A stretch of 64,000 bases of DNA, taken from NCBI GenBank assembly GCA_034716535.1, contig JAYEJW010000243.1, positions 1 to 64,000 of the forward strand. Direction: 5' to 3'. A program made the translations under genes and the position numbers. This DNA is from JAYEJW01 sp034716535. Lineage in GTDB: Bacteria; Pseudomonadota; Gammaproteobacteria; Chromatiales; Chromatiaceae. A model generated the notes under the pieces. That model was not told the origin of the DNA and ran no database searches. It was given only the letters and a program-made list of their open reading frames with translations. This document shows positions 1 through 7,534 of this stretch, in pieces. Positions within the stretch are counted from its first letter, which is position 1, and each line of letters begins with the position of its first letter.

Positions 1-267
1 ACCCTCGCCGCACTTTCCTTCTTTGGCGCCCTTGTCGCCGCCGCACTTGCCCTCGCCGCACTTGCCCTCTTTGGCGGCCTTGTCGCCGCCGCATTTGCCT
101 TCACCGCACTTGCCTTCGGCTTCGGCGAGCTGCATGTAGCCGCTCTCGAGCTGCGTGGTGCCGAACGGGTTCTCGGCGGCGCTGGCCAGGTTGAACGCGG
201 ACAGGCTACCAACCAGGGCAGCGCCAACGACGGCGGCGACGGGCTTGATGCAGGTGTTCTTGGACAT
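1..267 (-). CDS. hvfA: HvfA-type RiPP metallophore precursor (partial, runs off left edge)
   Basis: The gene starts at ATG 267 behind a good AAGGAG ribosome site and is cut by the window edge after 89 codons. Residues 1-30 look like a Sec signal peptide ending in LASA-A. From residue about 51 the protein becomes a low-complexity repeat of EGKCGEGKCGGDK units, with cysteines in a Lys-Cys-Gly setting. These EGKC repeats mark the HvfA/bufferin-like precursors, whose cysteines are converted by a DUF692 (MNIO) enzyme to oxazolone/thioamide groups that bind metal in the periplasm. The gene lies on the same strand as the bufA2-bufB-bufC genes upstream, with its own promoter-like region, so it may share their enzymes or have its own set beyond the edge. 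The family call is firm from the repeat; the metal bound is not known. Confidence 0.82.
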   Translation of the reverse strand, partial: MSKNTCIKPVAAVVGAALVGSLSAFNLASAAENPFGTTQLESGYMQLAEAEGKCGEGKCGGDKAAKEGKCGEGKCGGDKGAKEGKCGEG

Positions 268-338
268 GGTTATCTCCTTGGGAGGATTGCAGGTTTGATC
301 GGTGGTTTGCTCGGTAAGGGTTCCGTAACAAATACCGA

Positions 339-366
339 CCATTACGCTAAGTATTTTATTTGACAA
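339..366 (-). promoter_or_regulatory. Candidate promoter of the HvfA-type gene
   Basis: On the minus strand TTGTCA (361-366) is followed after 16 bases by TAATGG (339-344), inside an AT-rich patch of otherwise GC-rich DNA about 75 bases before the start codon. This is a plausible sigma-70 promoter read by eye only. An ECF-sigma promoter is an alternative. Confidence 0.35.
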
Positions 367-496
367 CACAAGGCGCCGGATCTTCAACTCGGACTTTTCC
401 ATGCTGCCCCTGCCGTCACCCCATAAGACCCCCGAGAACGGGATTCTCTTTCGCCGCGCCGGGGTTGCCTTGCTCCACCGCTGTGGCTTTCCCGGT

Positions 497-943
497 TCAG
501 GGGCGGCTGCGCCCTGTCCCGGCCAGCCGCCGGATGTGCTCGAGATAAGCCTTCTCGTCCGGTGGTTGCCCCGCCCGTTGCGCCTCCCACAGGCTCTCGG
601 CCAAGCACTCCATGACTTCGTGCTCCGCTTCGTGGGGGCTACCGAAGCGGCCGACGAGCGTTTGGTATAACGCGCGTACGCCCGCCGGTCGGTCGGTGCT
701 CACCTGCTCGAGGATGGCGATGTGCAGGCTCAGGTGGAGGAAAGGATTGCCCTGCCCGCCTTCAGGCGGGAATTCGCGGCCGACAGCCGCGTCGGGGTCT
801 TCCAGCAGGGCGTGATACTCCGGGTGCTCGCGGATCACGACCGCGAGCTGCTGCTCGAGCGGATCCAACGGCTCGCCGGCGCGGGCCTTGCGCCAGGCCT
901 CCAGGAAATACCTGCGCATCGAGTCGCGGTCTTGGGTGAACAC
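497..943 (-). CDS. DUF1841 family protein
   Basis: A 148-residue soluble protein. The N-terminus (FTQDRDSMRRYFLEAW), the LEQQLAVVIREHPEYHALL segment and the NPFLHLSLHIAILEQ and AEHEVMECLAESLWEAQR segments match what I recall of DUF1841, a proteobacterial family of unknown function. It begins with GTG at 943, only 19 bases after the stop of the DUF2063 gene, so it is probably co-transcribed with the bufferin genes. I see no signal peptide or catalytic motif. Whether it takes part in metallophore biosynthesis or is only a passenger cannot be told from sequence. Confidence 0.8.
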   Translation of the reverse strand: MFTQDRDSMRRYFLEAWRKARAGEPLDPLEQQLAVVIREHPEYHALLEDPDAAVGREFPPEGGQGNPFLHLSLHIAILEQVSTDRPAGVRALYQTLVGRFGSPHEAEHEVMECLAESLWEAQRAGQPPDEKAYLEHIRRLAGTGRSRP

Positions 944-962
944 GGTCTTGAGATGGGGTCTG

Positions 963-1748
963 TCAAGCGCCGGAGCGGATCTCCGAGATCAGGGCGTCTT
1001 CCACCCAACGGGCGATGAGTCCGGCGGCCCGCTGGGGCGCATTGAGCTCGTCCACCCACTCGGGGAGCCCGGCGCAGATGTCTCCGAAGCATTTTCCTTC
1101 CCCGGCGATGTCCAAGGCCCAGGCCTCGTCCACGTCCAGCGAGCGGAAAAAGGTCTGCAGGCCGCGGCGCCAGATGGCCCAACCGATGGGGTAGTCGTTT
1201 TTTTCAGGCTTGATGGGCCGCGCGCCCTGGTCGATGGCGTTCCAGAGCTGGGGGACGTTCCACGACAGGTTCAGTCGCCGCACCGATGGATGTAGCCGAA
1301 AGCTGACGTCGGCCCAGTCGTCGGGCCCGATCCGCTGCAGGTCTTCGCGACCGATCGTCGGCCTGTCTGCGGCGTCGAAAGCGTCCCGCAGGGCCCATTC
1401 GAAGGCGGCCATCTCCGCCAGGACGGGTATGTCCGCATAATCGAGTGATTTGGCCAGGTAAGCGCTCAAGCCGTCTCCGAACCAGCGGATGGAGAAGTGG
1501 TGCGAGGGCCGGGCGTCGATATACGCCATCCCCAGCGTCTGGAAGCCCTCGTCGCCGAGCAGCGTGTGGAGCGACGGATAGGCATCGGACAGGGCGTCGA
1601 TCAGGCGTGCCCGGTAGGCGTTGCTGTAGATGCCGAGGCGCTGCCCCGCATCCAACGGTCCCGCGTCGACGATGCGCGCCTGGAACGATTCGCCGCCGCG
1701 CAGCAGCGCGTCGAGAAAGTCGCCCTGCAAGCGGCGCAGATCAGACAA
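963..1748 (-). CDS. bufC: DUF2063 family partner of the MNIO enzyme (HvfC/BufC type)
   Basis: This is the DUF2063 partner that binds the precursor leader and hands it to the DUF692 enzyme. The N-terminal part (LRRLQGDFLDALL, then YSNAYRARLIDALSDAYPSL and LLGDEGF) is the hallmark of the family. I place the start at TTG 1748 because it overlaps the stop codon of the DUF692 gene (8 bases shared), giving 261 residues and tight translational coupling. A longer reading to 1817 would extend into the DUF692 gene with an arginine-rich, unlikely N-terminus. The gene order precursor - DUF692 - DUF2063 is the standard one for bufferin and Hvf loci. Confidence 0.85.
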   Translation of the reverse strand: MSDLRRLQGDFLDALLRGGESFQARIVDAGPLDAGQRLGIYSNAYRARLIDALSDAYPSLHTLLGDEGFQTLGMAYIDARPSHHFSIRWFGDGLSAYLAKSLDYADIPVLAEMAAFEWALRDAFDAADRPTIGREDLQRIGPDDWADVSFRLHPSVRRLNLSWNVPQLWNAIDQGARPIKPEKNDYPIGWAIWRRGLQTFFRSLDVDEAWALDIAGEGKCFGDICAGLPEWVDELNAPQRAAGLIARWVEDALISEIRSGA

Positions 1749-2592
1749 GCTCCGCCGCCTCCCGAACCGGTTCCGCGATACGCCTGGCCCGCTGCAGCTC
1801 ATCCAGCAGGGTCTCAAGCGGCGGTATGTTGTCGTCGCGCTCGATCATGCAGGAGACATCGCCGAAGCGCCGCACCGCCTTTTCATACAGGGCCCAGACC
1901 GGCTCGATGATCGCCGCGTCATGGGTGTCGATGATGTGGCTGCCATAGTCCGTATGGCCCGCCAGGTGGAACTGCTGCACCCGCTCCGGGGGCACGCCGT
2001 CCAGGTACGCCTCGGGATCGAAGCCGTGGTTGACGGCGCTGACGTGGATGTTGTTGATGTCCAGCAGGATCAGGCAATCGGCCGCTTCCGCTACGGCCGC
2101 GAGGAACTCCCATTCGGTCATCCGCGAGTCGCGGTAGCCGAGATAGCTGGAGACGTTCTCCAATAGGATGCGCCGCCCCAGCCACTCCTGGACCTGGTTT
2201 ACGCGCTCCGCTACATGGCGCACCGCCTCTTCCGTGTAGGGCAGGGGCAAGAGATCGTGGGCGTTGATGCCGTCGAGCCCGGTCCAGCACAGGTGGTCCG
2301 ACACCCACTGGGGCTCGACGCGATGCGCCAGGGCCTTGAGCTCGTTGAGATAGCTCTTGTCCAGGGAATCGGCGCTCCCGATGTTCAGAGACACGCCGTG
2401 CAGAACCAGAGGATACTGTTCCCGGATGCGCTCCAGGTAGTACAGGGGCTTGCCGCCCGGCACCAGATAGTTTTCGCTGAGTGCCTCGAACCAGTCGACC
2501 GACGGCTTCTCGTCGAGGATGGTCTGATAGTGCTCTTTTCTCAGACCAAGACCGAAGCCGAGATAGGGCAGGCGCTTTCCCGTCGTGTGCAT
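1741..2592 (-). CDS. bufB: DUF692 multinuclear non-heme iron oxidative enzyme (HvfB/BufB type)
   Basis: A 283-residue DUF692 (MNIO) protein, a TIM-barrel enzyme holding two or three iron ions that modifies cysteines in RiPP precursors. Family landmarks are GFGLGLRKEHYQ near the N-terminus, WFEALSENYL, the HGVSLNIGS segment, VSDHLCWTG, ILLENVSSYL, LLDINNIHVSA and QFHLAGH, which carry the His, Asp, Glu and Asn metal ligands. It sits 190 bases after the BufA2-type precursor and overlaps the DUF2063 gene, so it very likely modifies that precursor; it may also act on the HvfA-type peptide at the left edge. The start ATG at 2592 has only a weak ribosome site, which fits low enzyme and high precursor synthesis. 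Confidence 0.93.
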   Translation of the reverse strand: MHTTGKRLPYLGFGLGLRKEHYQTILDEKPSVDWFEALSENYLVPGGKPLYYLERIREQYPLVLHGVSLNIGSADSLDKSYLNELKALAHRVEPQWVSDHLCWTGLDGINAHDLLPLPYTEEAVRHVAERVNQVQEWLGRRILLENVSSYLGYRDSRMTEWEFLAAVAEAADCLILLDINNIHVSAVNHGFDPEAYLDGVPPERVQQFHLAGHTDYGSHIIDTHDAAIIEPVWALYEKAVRRFGDVSCMIERDDNIPPLETLLDELQRARRIAEPVREAAELV

Positions 2593-2740
2593 TCAGCGTA
2601 CCGGAGAAATGTGGGTGAATTGGGGGGATAATATCGCTTGTGGGGCAGCCTTGAAGCGGTCAAGGCTTTTCAATCGTTGGCGGGACTCTCGAGTGACCCG
2701 CACGTAAGCGCCTATCTCCCTGTGGCAACCGCATGATCCC

Positions 2741-2768
2741 GGCCAGGGACCGAAACGGTCCCCTGGCC
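2741..2768 (-). promoter_or_regulatory. Intercistronic hairpin between precursor and MNIO enzyme
   Basis: GGCCAGGGACC (2741-2751) can pair with GGTCCCCTGGCC (2757-2768) with one bulged base and a GAAAC loop. It begins 14 bases after the bufA2 stop on the transcribed strand. No T-run follows, so it looks like a stabilising or partly terminating hairpin that would raise the precursor over the enzyme mRNA. Confidence 0.55.
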
Positions 2769-2782
2769 GCCAGGGGCTGGCC

Positions 2783-3046
2783 TTACTTGACCTCGCCGCC
2801 CTTCTCGTCACACTCCTCCTTCGTCATCTCGACCCAGCCTTTGCCCTTACAGCTGTTCTGGCCTCCGCAGGCGTTGTCCGCCGTTTTGCAGGCCCCCGTG
2901 CCCTTGCAGGCGTTGACGCCGTAACAGTGGACCTTGGCTTCCTCCGATGCCGCTGAGGCTACGCCGGTGTAAGCGGCTCCCGCCATGAATAGGCCCGCGG
3001 CTGCGGCGGCAATGGCGGCTCCGGTCAGCTTCTTCTGTGGGTTCAT
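2783..3046 (-). CDS. bufA2: BufA2-family periplasmic bufferin-type metallophore precursor
   Basis: An 87-residue secreted precursor. Residues 1-33 form a signal peptide (hydrophobic AAIAAAAAGLFMAGAA, then GVASAAS). The core carries the ordered cysteine pattern CYGVNACKGTGACKT, then NACGGQNSCKGKG and a late EECDEKGGE tail, which I recognise as the BufA2 family, whose cysteines are modified by the DUF692 enzyme for copper or other metal handling in the periplasm. I chose ATG 3046 because the signal peptide starts there; upstream residues look like untranslated leader. It heads the operon with bufB and bufC. A Fur-box-like sequence lies about 130 bases upstream. Confidence 0.88.
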   Translation of the reverse strand: MNPQKKLTGAAIAAAAAGLFMAGAAYTGVASAASEEAKVHCYGVNACKGTGACKTADNACGGQNSCKGKGWVEMTKEECDEKGGEVK

Positions 3047-3175
3047 GAGATTTCTGATCCTCTTTGGTCGTTGGATATGCGCTGTACGGGTTCCCGCCAC
3101 CGGGTTGCCGAAAAAGCCTTCTTGGGCTCTAGGTGCGGTTCCCGCGATTGAAAATAGTCGAGAGCAAGGCGACTT

Positions 3176-3196
3176 GCAAATGCGAATCACTAATGC
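3176..3196 (-). promoter_or_regulatory. Fur-box-like sequence upstream of bufA2
   Basis: In the 297-base stretch between nth and bufA2 the sequence GCAAATGCGAATCACTAATGC resembles the Fur box form GCAAATGAGAATNATT. The match is partial and by eye. Nothing else recognisable lies in 3047-3343; the rest is presumably promoter and leader of bufA2. Confidence 0.35.
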
Positions 3197-3343
3197 ATGC
3201 CCGGACTCGACACTCCCCTATTGCAGTGGTCAGCTCTAGGACGGCAACAGGCGTCGATTCAGACCGGAGATGCGCACGGATTCTTTCAAGCTCTCGAGTG
3301 AATCGGGCCTGTGAAGGACGAAAAGGGCGGCGCTTGGACGGTT

Positions 3344-3997
3344 TCAAGTCTCGGCCGCTCTCGGTTCGGGGGGCTTCTCCCTGTATTCGCATAGGTCTCG
3401 GATGATGCACTCCGGGCAACGCGGGCGGCGAGCGGTGCAGACGTAACGGCCGTGCAGGATCAGCCAGTGGTGGGCGTCCTGCAGGAACTCCTTCGGCACG
3501 AAACGCAGCAGCCTCTTCTCGACCGCCAGGGGCGTCTTTCCGGGCGCGATGCCGGTGCGGTTGGCGACCCTGAAGATATGGGTATCGACCGCCATGGTGG
3601 GCTGGCCGAAGGCCGTGTTGAGGACCACGTTGGCCGTCTTGCGGCCGACGCCGGGTAGGGCCTCCAAGGCCTTTCGGTCCGCCGGCACCCGGCCCTGGTG
3701 CTCTTCGACAAGGATGCGACAGGTCTTGATGATGTTCCTCGCCTTGCTGTTGAAAAGCCCGATGGTGCGGATGTGGTGCTTCAGTCCATCCTCTCCCAGG
3801 GAGAGGATGGCCGCGGGGGTGTTGGCGATCGGAAACAGCCGTGCGGTGGCCTTGTTTACCCCCTTGTCCGTGGCCTGGGCGGAGAGGATGACCGCGACGA
3901 GCAGCTCGAAGGGGGTGGTGTACACGAGCTCGGTGGTGGGTGTCGGGTTGGTGGCCCGCAGCCGTTCGAAGATGCGGCGTCGTTTATCCTGGTTCAT
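3344..3997 (-). CDS. nth: Endonuclease III
   Basis: A DNA glycosylase/AP lyase of base excision repair that removes oxidised pyrimidines. The 217-residue length fits Nth. The helix-hairpin-helix reads LEALPGVGRKTANVVLN with the catalytic Lys in GRKTA, followed by VDTHIFR with the catalytic Asp. The C-terminus has the [4Fe-4S] ligand pattern C-x6-C-x2-C-x5-C (CTARRPRCPECIIRDLC). I chose ATG 3997 (MNQDKRRRIFERL) because that is the usual Nth N-terminus; a longer reading to 4078 would run over the lexA operator. It is transcribed away from lexA, and its promoter lies in the shared region with the SOS box. Confidence 0.96.
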   Translation of the reverse strand: MNQDKRRRIFERLRATNPTPTTELVYTTPFELLVAVILSAQATDKGVNKATARLFPIANTPAAILSLGEDGLKHHIRTIGLFNSKARNIIKTCRILVEEHQGRVPADRKALEALPGVGRKTANVVLNTAFGQPTMAVDTHIFRVANRTGIAPGKTPLAVEKRLLRFVPKEFLQDAHHWLILHGRYVCTARRPRCPECIIRDLCEYREKPPEPRAAET

Positions 3998-4058
3998 AGG
4001 GTTGGTAAGGATAGGGTCGCGGCGCGCTTGCGCCAAGCGCCTTGCAAGAACTAGATTA

Positions 4059-4074
4059 CTGTATAAAATTACAG
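4059..4074 (+). promoter_or_regulatory. SOS box (LexA operator)
   Basis: CTGTATAAAATTACAG is a CTGT-N8-ACAG palindrome with an AT-rich centre, 30 bases before the lexA start. It matches the gammaproteobacterial LexA operator and implies autoregulation of lexA. It also lies about 60 bases before the nth start on the other strand. Confidence 0.93.
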
Positions 4075-4104
4075 TCATGGTCGAGGTACTAGAGGGAAAC
4101 AGCC

Positions 4105-4743
4105 ATGACCCGCGAGCTCACGCCCCGCCAGCGCCAGATCTTGGAGCTCATCCGTCGCCACATCCATGACACCGGCTTTCCCCCTACGCGGGCGGAGATT
4201 GCCCAAACGCTCGGCTTCCGCTCGGCCAATGCCGCCGAGGAGCACCTGCGAGCCCTGGCGCGGCGGGGGGTGATCGAGCTGCAGCGGGGGACCTCCCGGG
4301 GCATCCGCCTGCTCGAGGCTGCGGAGGATGAATTCTTCTTGCCGGTGGTCGGAAGGGTGGCCGCCGGCAGCCCCATTCTGGCCGAGGAGCACATCGAGGA
4401 CCATCACCGGCTCGATCCCGGCCTGTTTCGGCCCCGCGCTCATTACCTGCTGCGGGTGCGCGGCAGCAGCATGCGGGACGCGGGCATCCTCGACGGCGAC
4501 TTGCTGGCGGTGCACCGCATCCAGGAGGCCCAAAACGGTCAGATCGTGGTGGCGCGGCTGGAGGACGAGGTCACGGTCAAGCGCTTCCGCCGCCATGGCC
4601 GGTGGCGTCATCGGGTGCAGCTATTGCCGGAGAACCCGGCCTTCGAGCCCATCCAGGTGGACCTGCGGGTGCAGGACCTGGTGATCGAGGGGCTGGGGGT
4701 AGGGGTGTTGCGAACCGGGTTGGAGATGCCGAGGCGGTTGTGA
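4105..4743 (+). CDS. lexA: SOS response repressor and autoprotease LexA
   Basis: A 212-residue LexA. The N-terminal winged helix ([15 protein letters not shown], then [26 protein letters not shown]) binds the SOS box. The self-cleavage site is Ala87-Gly88 (RVAAGSP), and the serine/lysine dyad is Ser122 in GSSMRD and Lys159 in VTVKRF. RecA on single-stranded DNA triggers cleavage and derepression. The operator just upstream shows autoregulation. imuA and imuB follow on the same strand after a 430-base spacer, so the three may form one damage-induced unit, although the spacer contains hairpins that could stop some transcripts. Confidence 0.97.
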   Translation: MTRELTPRQRQILELIRRHIHDTGFPPTRAEIAQTLGFRSANAAEEHLRALARRGVIELQRGTSRGIRLLEAAEDEFFLPVVGRVAAGSPILAEEHIEDHHRLDPGLFRPRAHYLLRVRGSSMRDAGILDGDLLAVHRIQEAQNGQIVVARLEDEVTVKRFRRHGRWRHRVQLLPENPAFEPIQVDLRVQDLVIEGLGVGVLRTGLEMPRRL

Positions 4744-4750
4744 TGGGACG

Positions 4751-5012
4751 GTAGGGCGCAATAGCGAAGCGTATTGCGCCGGACGAAATGACTAACGAAC
4801 CGAAAGATCACCGCATGTCTTCGCCTCGTATCGAGAAAACAGCCAATGGCGACCTCCCCACGACGAGGCGAGTCACTTTCTTTGTACGGACAAAGAAAGT
4901 AACTCGTGGCCGCTGCGCGTGGCCGACCAGAACGCAACCGCCCGGTTCGGCCGCGAAAAGGTGCGACAAGCCAGCCCCATGCGGCGCAACACGCTCCGCT
5001 ATTGCGCCCTAC
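4751..5012. repeat. Element bounded by 30-bp inverted repeats with a central palindrome
   Basis: In the 430-base spacer between lexA and imuA, 4751-4780 and the reverse complement of 4983-5012 agree at 28 of 30 positions. Each arm contains a hairpin of its own (GGCGCAATA...TATTGCGCC in the left arm). Between them lies a perfect 11-bp palindrome, ACTTTCTTTGT-ACGG-ACAAAGAAAGT (4875-4900). No clear target duplication flanks the element and I see no gene inside. It looks like a REP/MITE-like non-coding element. Confidence 0.7.
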
Positions 5013-5173
5013 GCGGGGCGCCCCGAAAAGCCTCAAATCGCCGTCCGGGCGATTTGTCCCGGCACGCGTCCGCTCACTCGGCAAGACGAGAGGGGAACAC
5101 ACCAGCGCCAACTGCTGGCACCTCCAAGTCCCCTCTGTCGCGCCGCGTATCGCAGGGTTTTCCGAACAGGCCC

Positions 5174-5863
5174 ATGAGCCTCGAAGAGCTCCTCGATCAG
5201 CGCCAGGATCTGTGGCGGGGCAGGACGGTTTCCGCCGCCACTCCGCCCGGGGTATCCACGGGCTTCGCCGCCCTGGATGCCATTCTGCCCTGGCGGGGCT
5301 GGCCGCCAGGTGCCCTGAGCGAGATCCTGGATAACCGCCCCGGCGGTGCGTTCGCCCTCGTGCAGCCGGCCCTGGTACGGCTGAGCGGGCAGGCCCGCTG
5401 GCTGCTGCTGGTCGATCCGCCCTGGATTCCCTATGCGCCGACCCTGTTTGCCGCGGGGGTTGATCTGAGTCGGCTGGCGGTGGTGGAGGCGGGCAAGGAG
5501 GCCGCTTGGGCCGCCGAGCAGGGCCTGCGTTCCGGGGCCTGCAGCGCGGTGCTCGCCTGGGGCGGGCGCTGGGAGAGCGCGGCGCTGCGCCGGCTCCAGT
5601 TGGCGGCGGAGGCGGGCAATGCCATGGCCTTGCTGTTTCGCGGCGAGGCGGCGGTTCGGCAACACTCCCCGGCGGCTCTGCGCCTTCAGGTGCGGCCTTC
5701 GATCGCCGGTGTCGAGGTGACGGTGCTCAAGCAGCGTGGCGCTCGTGCCGGCGCGACCCTGGAACTGCCCCTTTGGGCCGAACCCGACGTCCTGCCGAGT
5801 GCGATTCTGCCGCCCCGGTCGTTTCGACGCTCCTGCGTGAACGATGAAGGTGATTGGAAGTGA
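5174..5863 (+). CDS. imuA: Translesion synthesis accessory protein ImuA
   Basis: A 229-residue RecA-like protein that works with ImuB in damage-induced mutagenesis. It begins MSLEELLDQRQDLWRGR; the following STGFAALDAILPWRGWPPGALSEIL matches the family start, with a degenerate P-loop region (NRPGGAFALVQPALV). I chose ATG 5174 because the upstream in-frame residues come from the repeat element. The gene follows lexA and precedes imuB on the same strand, the usual lexA-imuA-imuB order. No separate SOS box is visible just upstream, so induction probably comes through the lexA promoter or a weak site I cannot recognise. Confidence 0.9.
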   Translation: MSLEELLDQRQDLWRGRTVSAATPPGVSTGFAALDAILPWRGWPPGALSEILDNRPGGAFALVQPALVRLSGQARWLLLVDPPWIPYAPTLFAAGVDLSRLAVVEAGKEAAWAAEQGLRSGACSAVLAWGGRWESAALRRLQLAAEAGNAMALLFRGEAAVRQHSPAALRLQVRPSIAGVEVTVLKQRGARAGATLELPLWAEPDVLPSAILPPRSFRRSCVNDEGDWK

Positions 5864-5871
5864 GGAGTCTC

Positions 5872-5915
5872 TGTGGGAGGGGGGCTGCGCACCGCGATGC
5901 CCGGGCGCTCCCACA
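5872..5915. repeat. REP-like hairpin
   Basis: TGTGGGAG (5872-5879) and CTCCCACA (5908-5915) form a perfect terminal stem around a GC-rich centre containing CCGCGATG. The architecture resembles the element at 51890-51949. It sits between imuA and imuB. Confidence 0.6.
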
Positions 5916-5975
5916 AGAACCGACGCTTCGGTTCGGGCGGCTATAGCTACCCACCTCGATGAATGTACTCGCCCC

Positions 5976-7412
5976 GTGCGCTGGCTCGCCATCCATTTGC
6001 CCGCCCTGCCCCTGGAGATCTACACCCGGGCCCTGGAGACAGAAACGCCCCTGGCGGTGAGCCAACGGCGGAAGGCCGAGCAGATCCTCCTGTGCAACAA
6101 GCCGGCCTCGGAACGTGGTATCCGTCCCGGCCTTCCGGTGGGGGGCGCCTTGGCCCTGGCCGCCGACTTGCGCGTCCTGCCGAGAAAGCCCCAGGCGGAG
6201 CGCGCCGCCCTGGAGCGACTCGCTCTCTGGTGCGGCCGGTTCACCCCGGAGGTCAGTCTGGAGCCCCCCCAGGCCCTGGTGCTGGAAGTTGCACATAGCC
6301 TGCGCTTGTTCGGGGGGGCGCAGGCCCTGCTGGAGCAGATATCCTCAGGGGTGAAGGGATTGGGCTATCGGGCCTGCTGCTGCCTGGCGCTCACGCCGGC
6401 TGGGGCACTGGCGTTGGCCGCCTGCGGTCAGGCCGGCGTGATTCCCGGTGCCGACGCCCTACGCGCGGCCCTGGCCCGGCTGCCGCTGGCCGCCCTCGGC
6501 CTCGACGAGCGGGAGCTCGCGGACCTGTGGCGCATGGGGTTGCGCCGGATGGAGGATCTACTGCGCCTGCCGCGGGCCGGACTCGCCGAGCGTCTGGGGG
6601 TGGAGCGCATCCACCAATTAGAGCGGCTGTTGGGGGAGGCGCCGGATCCGCGCCCCCGCTTCGAGCCGCCGGCCCGCTATCGGGGCCGTCTTGAGCTGCC
6701 AATGGAGGTGCCTGAGTCCGGCGCCCTGGTGTTCGCCTGTCGGCGCCTGATCGACGAGCTTGCGGGATTTCTGCTGAGCCGTCAGGGCGGAGTACAGCGG
6801 TTGGAGTGGCGCTTCCACCATGAGGAGGAAGAGGACACCCGGCTCACCCTCGGCGCCGCCCGACCCGAGCGGGACCCAAGCCGCTGGCTGGATCTGCTGC
6901 GGGAACGCCTGGACCGATTGCAGTTGCCGGCGCCGGTGCGCGCCCTGAGCCTGGATGTCCGTGACCTGCAGCCTCTGCCTCCGGCCACCCTGCAGCTGTT
7001 TCCGGAGCTCGAGCGCCCGCGTACCCCCGATGCCCGCCTGCTCGACCGCTTGCGGGCGCGGCTGGGTCAGGATGCCGTGCGCGGGCTCGCACTGGTGGCG
7101 GACCACCGCCCGGAGCGGGCCTGGTGCTGGTGTTCGCCTGGGGAAGTGGGCTCAGGTGGGGGGCGGCGCCGCGACCGTCCCCTCTGGCTGTTGCTGGAGC
7201 CGGTGCCGCTTCAGACGCGCAACCGCCGCCCCTGGTGGGACGGCGAGCTCGATCTCGGCATGGAGAGAGAACGCATCGAGACCGGCTGGTGGGATGGTCA
7301 CGAGGTGGCGCGAGACTACTTCGTCGCAACCACCCTCAAGGGCGAACGGCTATGGATCTTCCGGGAGCTCAAGGGCCGGCGGGGGTGGTACCTGCACGGG
7401 TTGTTCGGCTGA
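5976..7412 (+). CDS. imuB: Y-family polymerase-like protein ImuB
   Basis: A 478-residue ImuB, the beta-clamp-binding scaffold of the mutasome that recruits ImuA and the error-prone DnaE2/ImuC polymerase. The start GTG 5976 gives the typical MRWLAIHLPALPLEIY N-terminus; an earlier ATG (5844) would overlap imuA and read through the REP-like hairpin. The catalytic Asp of Y-family motif I is absent, as usual for ImuB, so it should not polymerise DNA. The hallmark LEVAHSLRLFGG and helix-hairpin-helix (LRLPRAGLAERLG) are present, and LQLFPE near residue 335 may be the clamp-binding motif. No dnaE2 follows; the next gene is convergent. Confidence 0.93.
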   Translation: MRWLAIHLPALPLEIYTRALETETPLAVSQRRKAEQILLCNKPASERGIRPGLPVGGALALAADLRVLPRKPQAERAALERLALWCGRFTPEVSLEPPQALVLEVAHSLRLFGGAQALLEQISSGVKGLGYRACCCLALTPAGALALAACGQAGVIPGADALRAALARLPLAALGLDERELADLWRMGLRRMEDLLRLPRAGLAERLGVERIHQLERLLGEAPDPRPRFEPPARYRGRLELPMEVPESGALVFACRRLIDELAGFLLSRQGGVQRLEWRFHHEEEEDTRLTLGAARPERDPSRWLDLLRERLDRLQLPAPVRALSLDVRDLQPLPPATLQLFPELERPRTPDARLLDRLRARLGQDAVRGLALVADHRPERAWCWCSPGEVGSGGGRRRDRPLWLLLEPVPLQTRNRRPWWDGELDLGMERERIETGWWDGHEVARDYFVATTLKGERLWIFRELKGRRGWYLHGLFG

Positions 7413-7534
7413 CTGGACCGGGTTGCATCACGGCTTCCACCGGGCTCCGACTCTTGCACCTGCGTTGGGGTGCATCTCGATGGTTGCCATTGCCGCCAAG
7501 TAACCCGTAGCAACGACAGCGGCTGTCCGTAACG

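Noticed and set aside
835..1182. Long minus-strand frame rich in Arg, Gly and Pro inside the DUF2063/DUF1841 genes
   Set aside because: It is a shadow of the true frames in GC-rich DNA; composition is unlike a folded protein and it overlaps two well-supported genes.
4751..5012. Reading the inverted-repeat element as a CRISPR or attachment site
   Set aside because: Only two arms, in opposite orientation, with no regular spacers, no cas genes and no integrase nearby.
5033..5992. 319-codon minus-strand frame opposite imuA
   Set aside because: Antisense to imuA with Arg/Gln/Pro-rich composition; imuA has clear family motifs and position.
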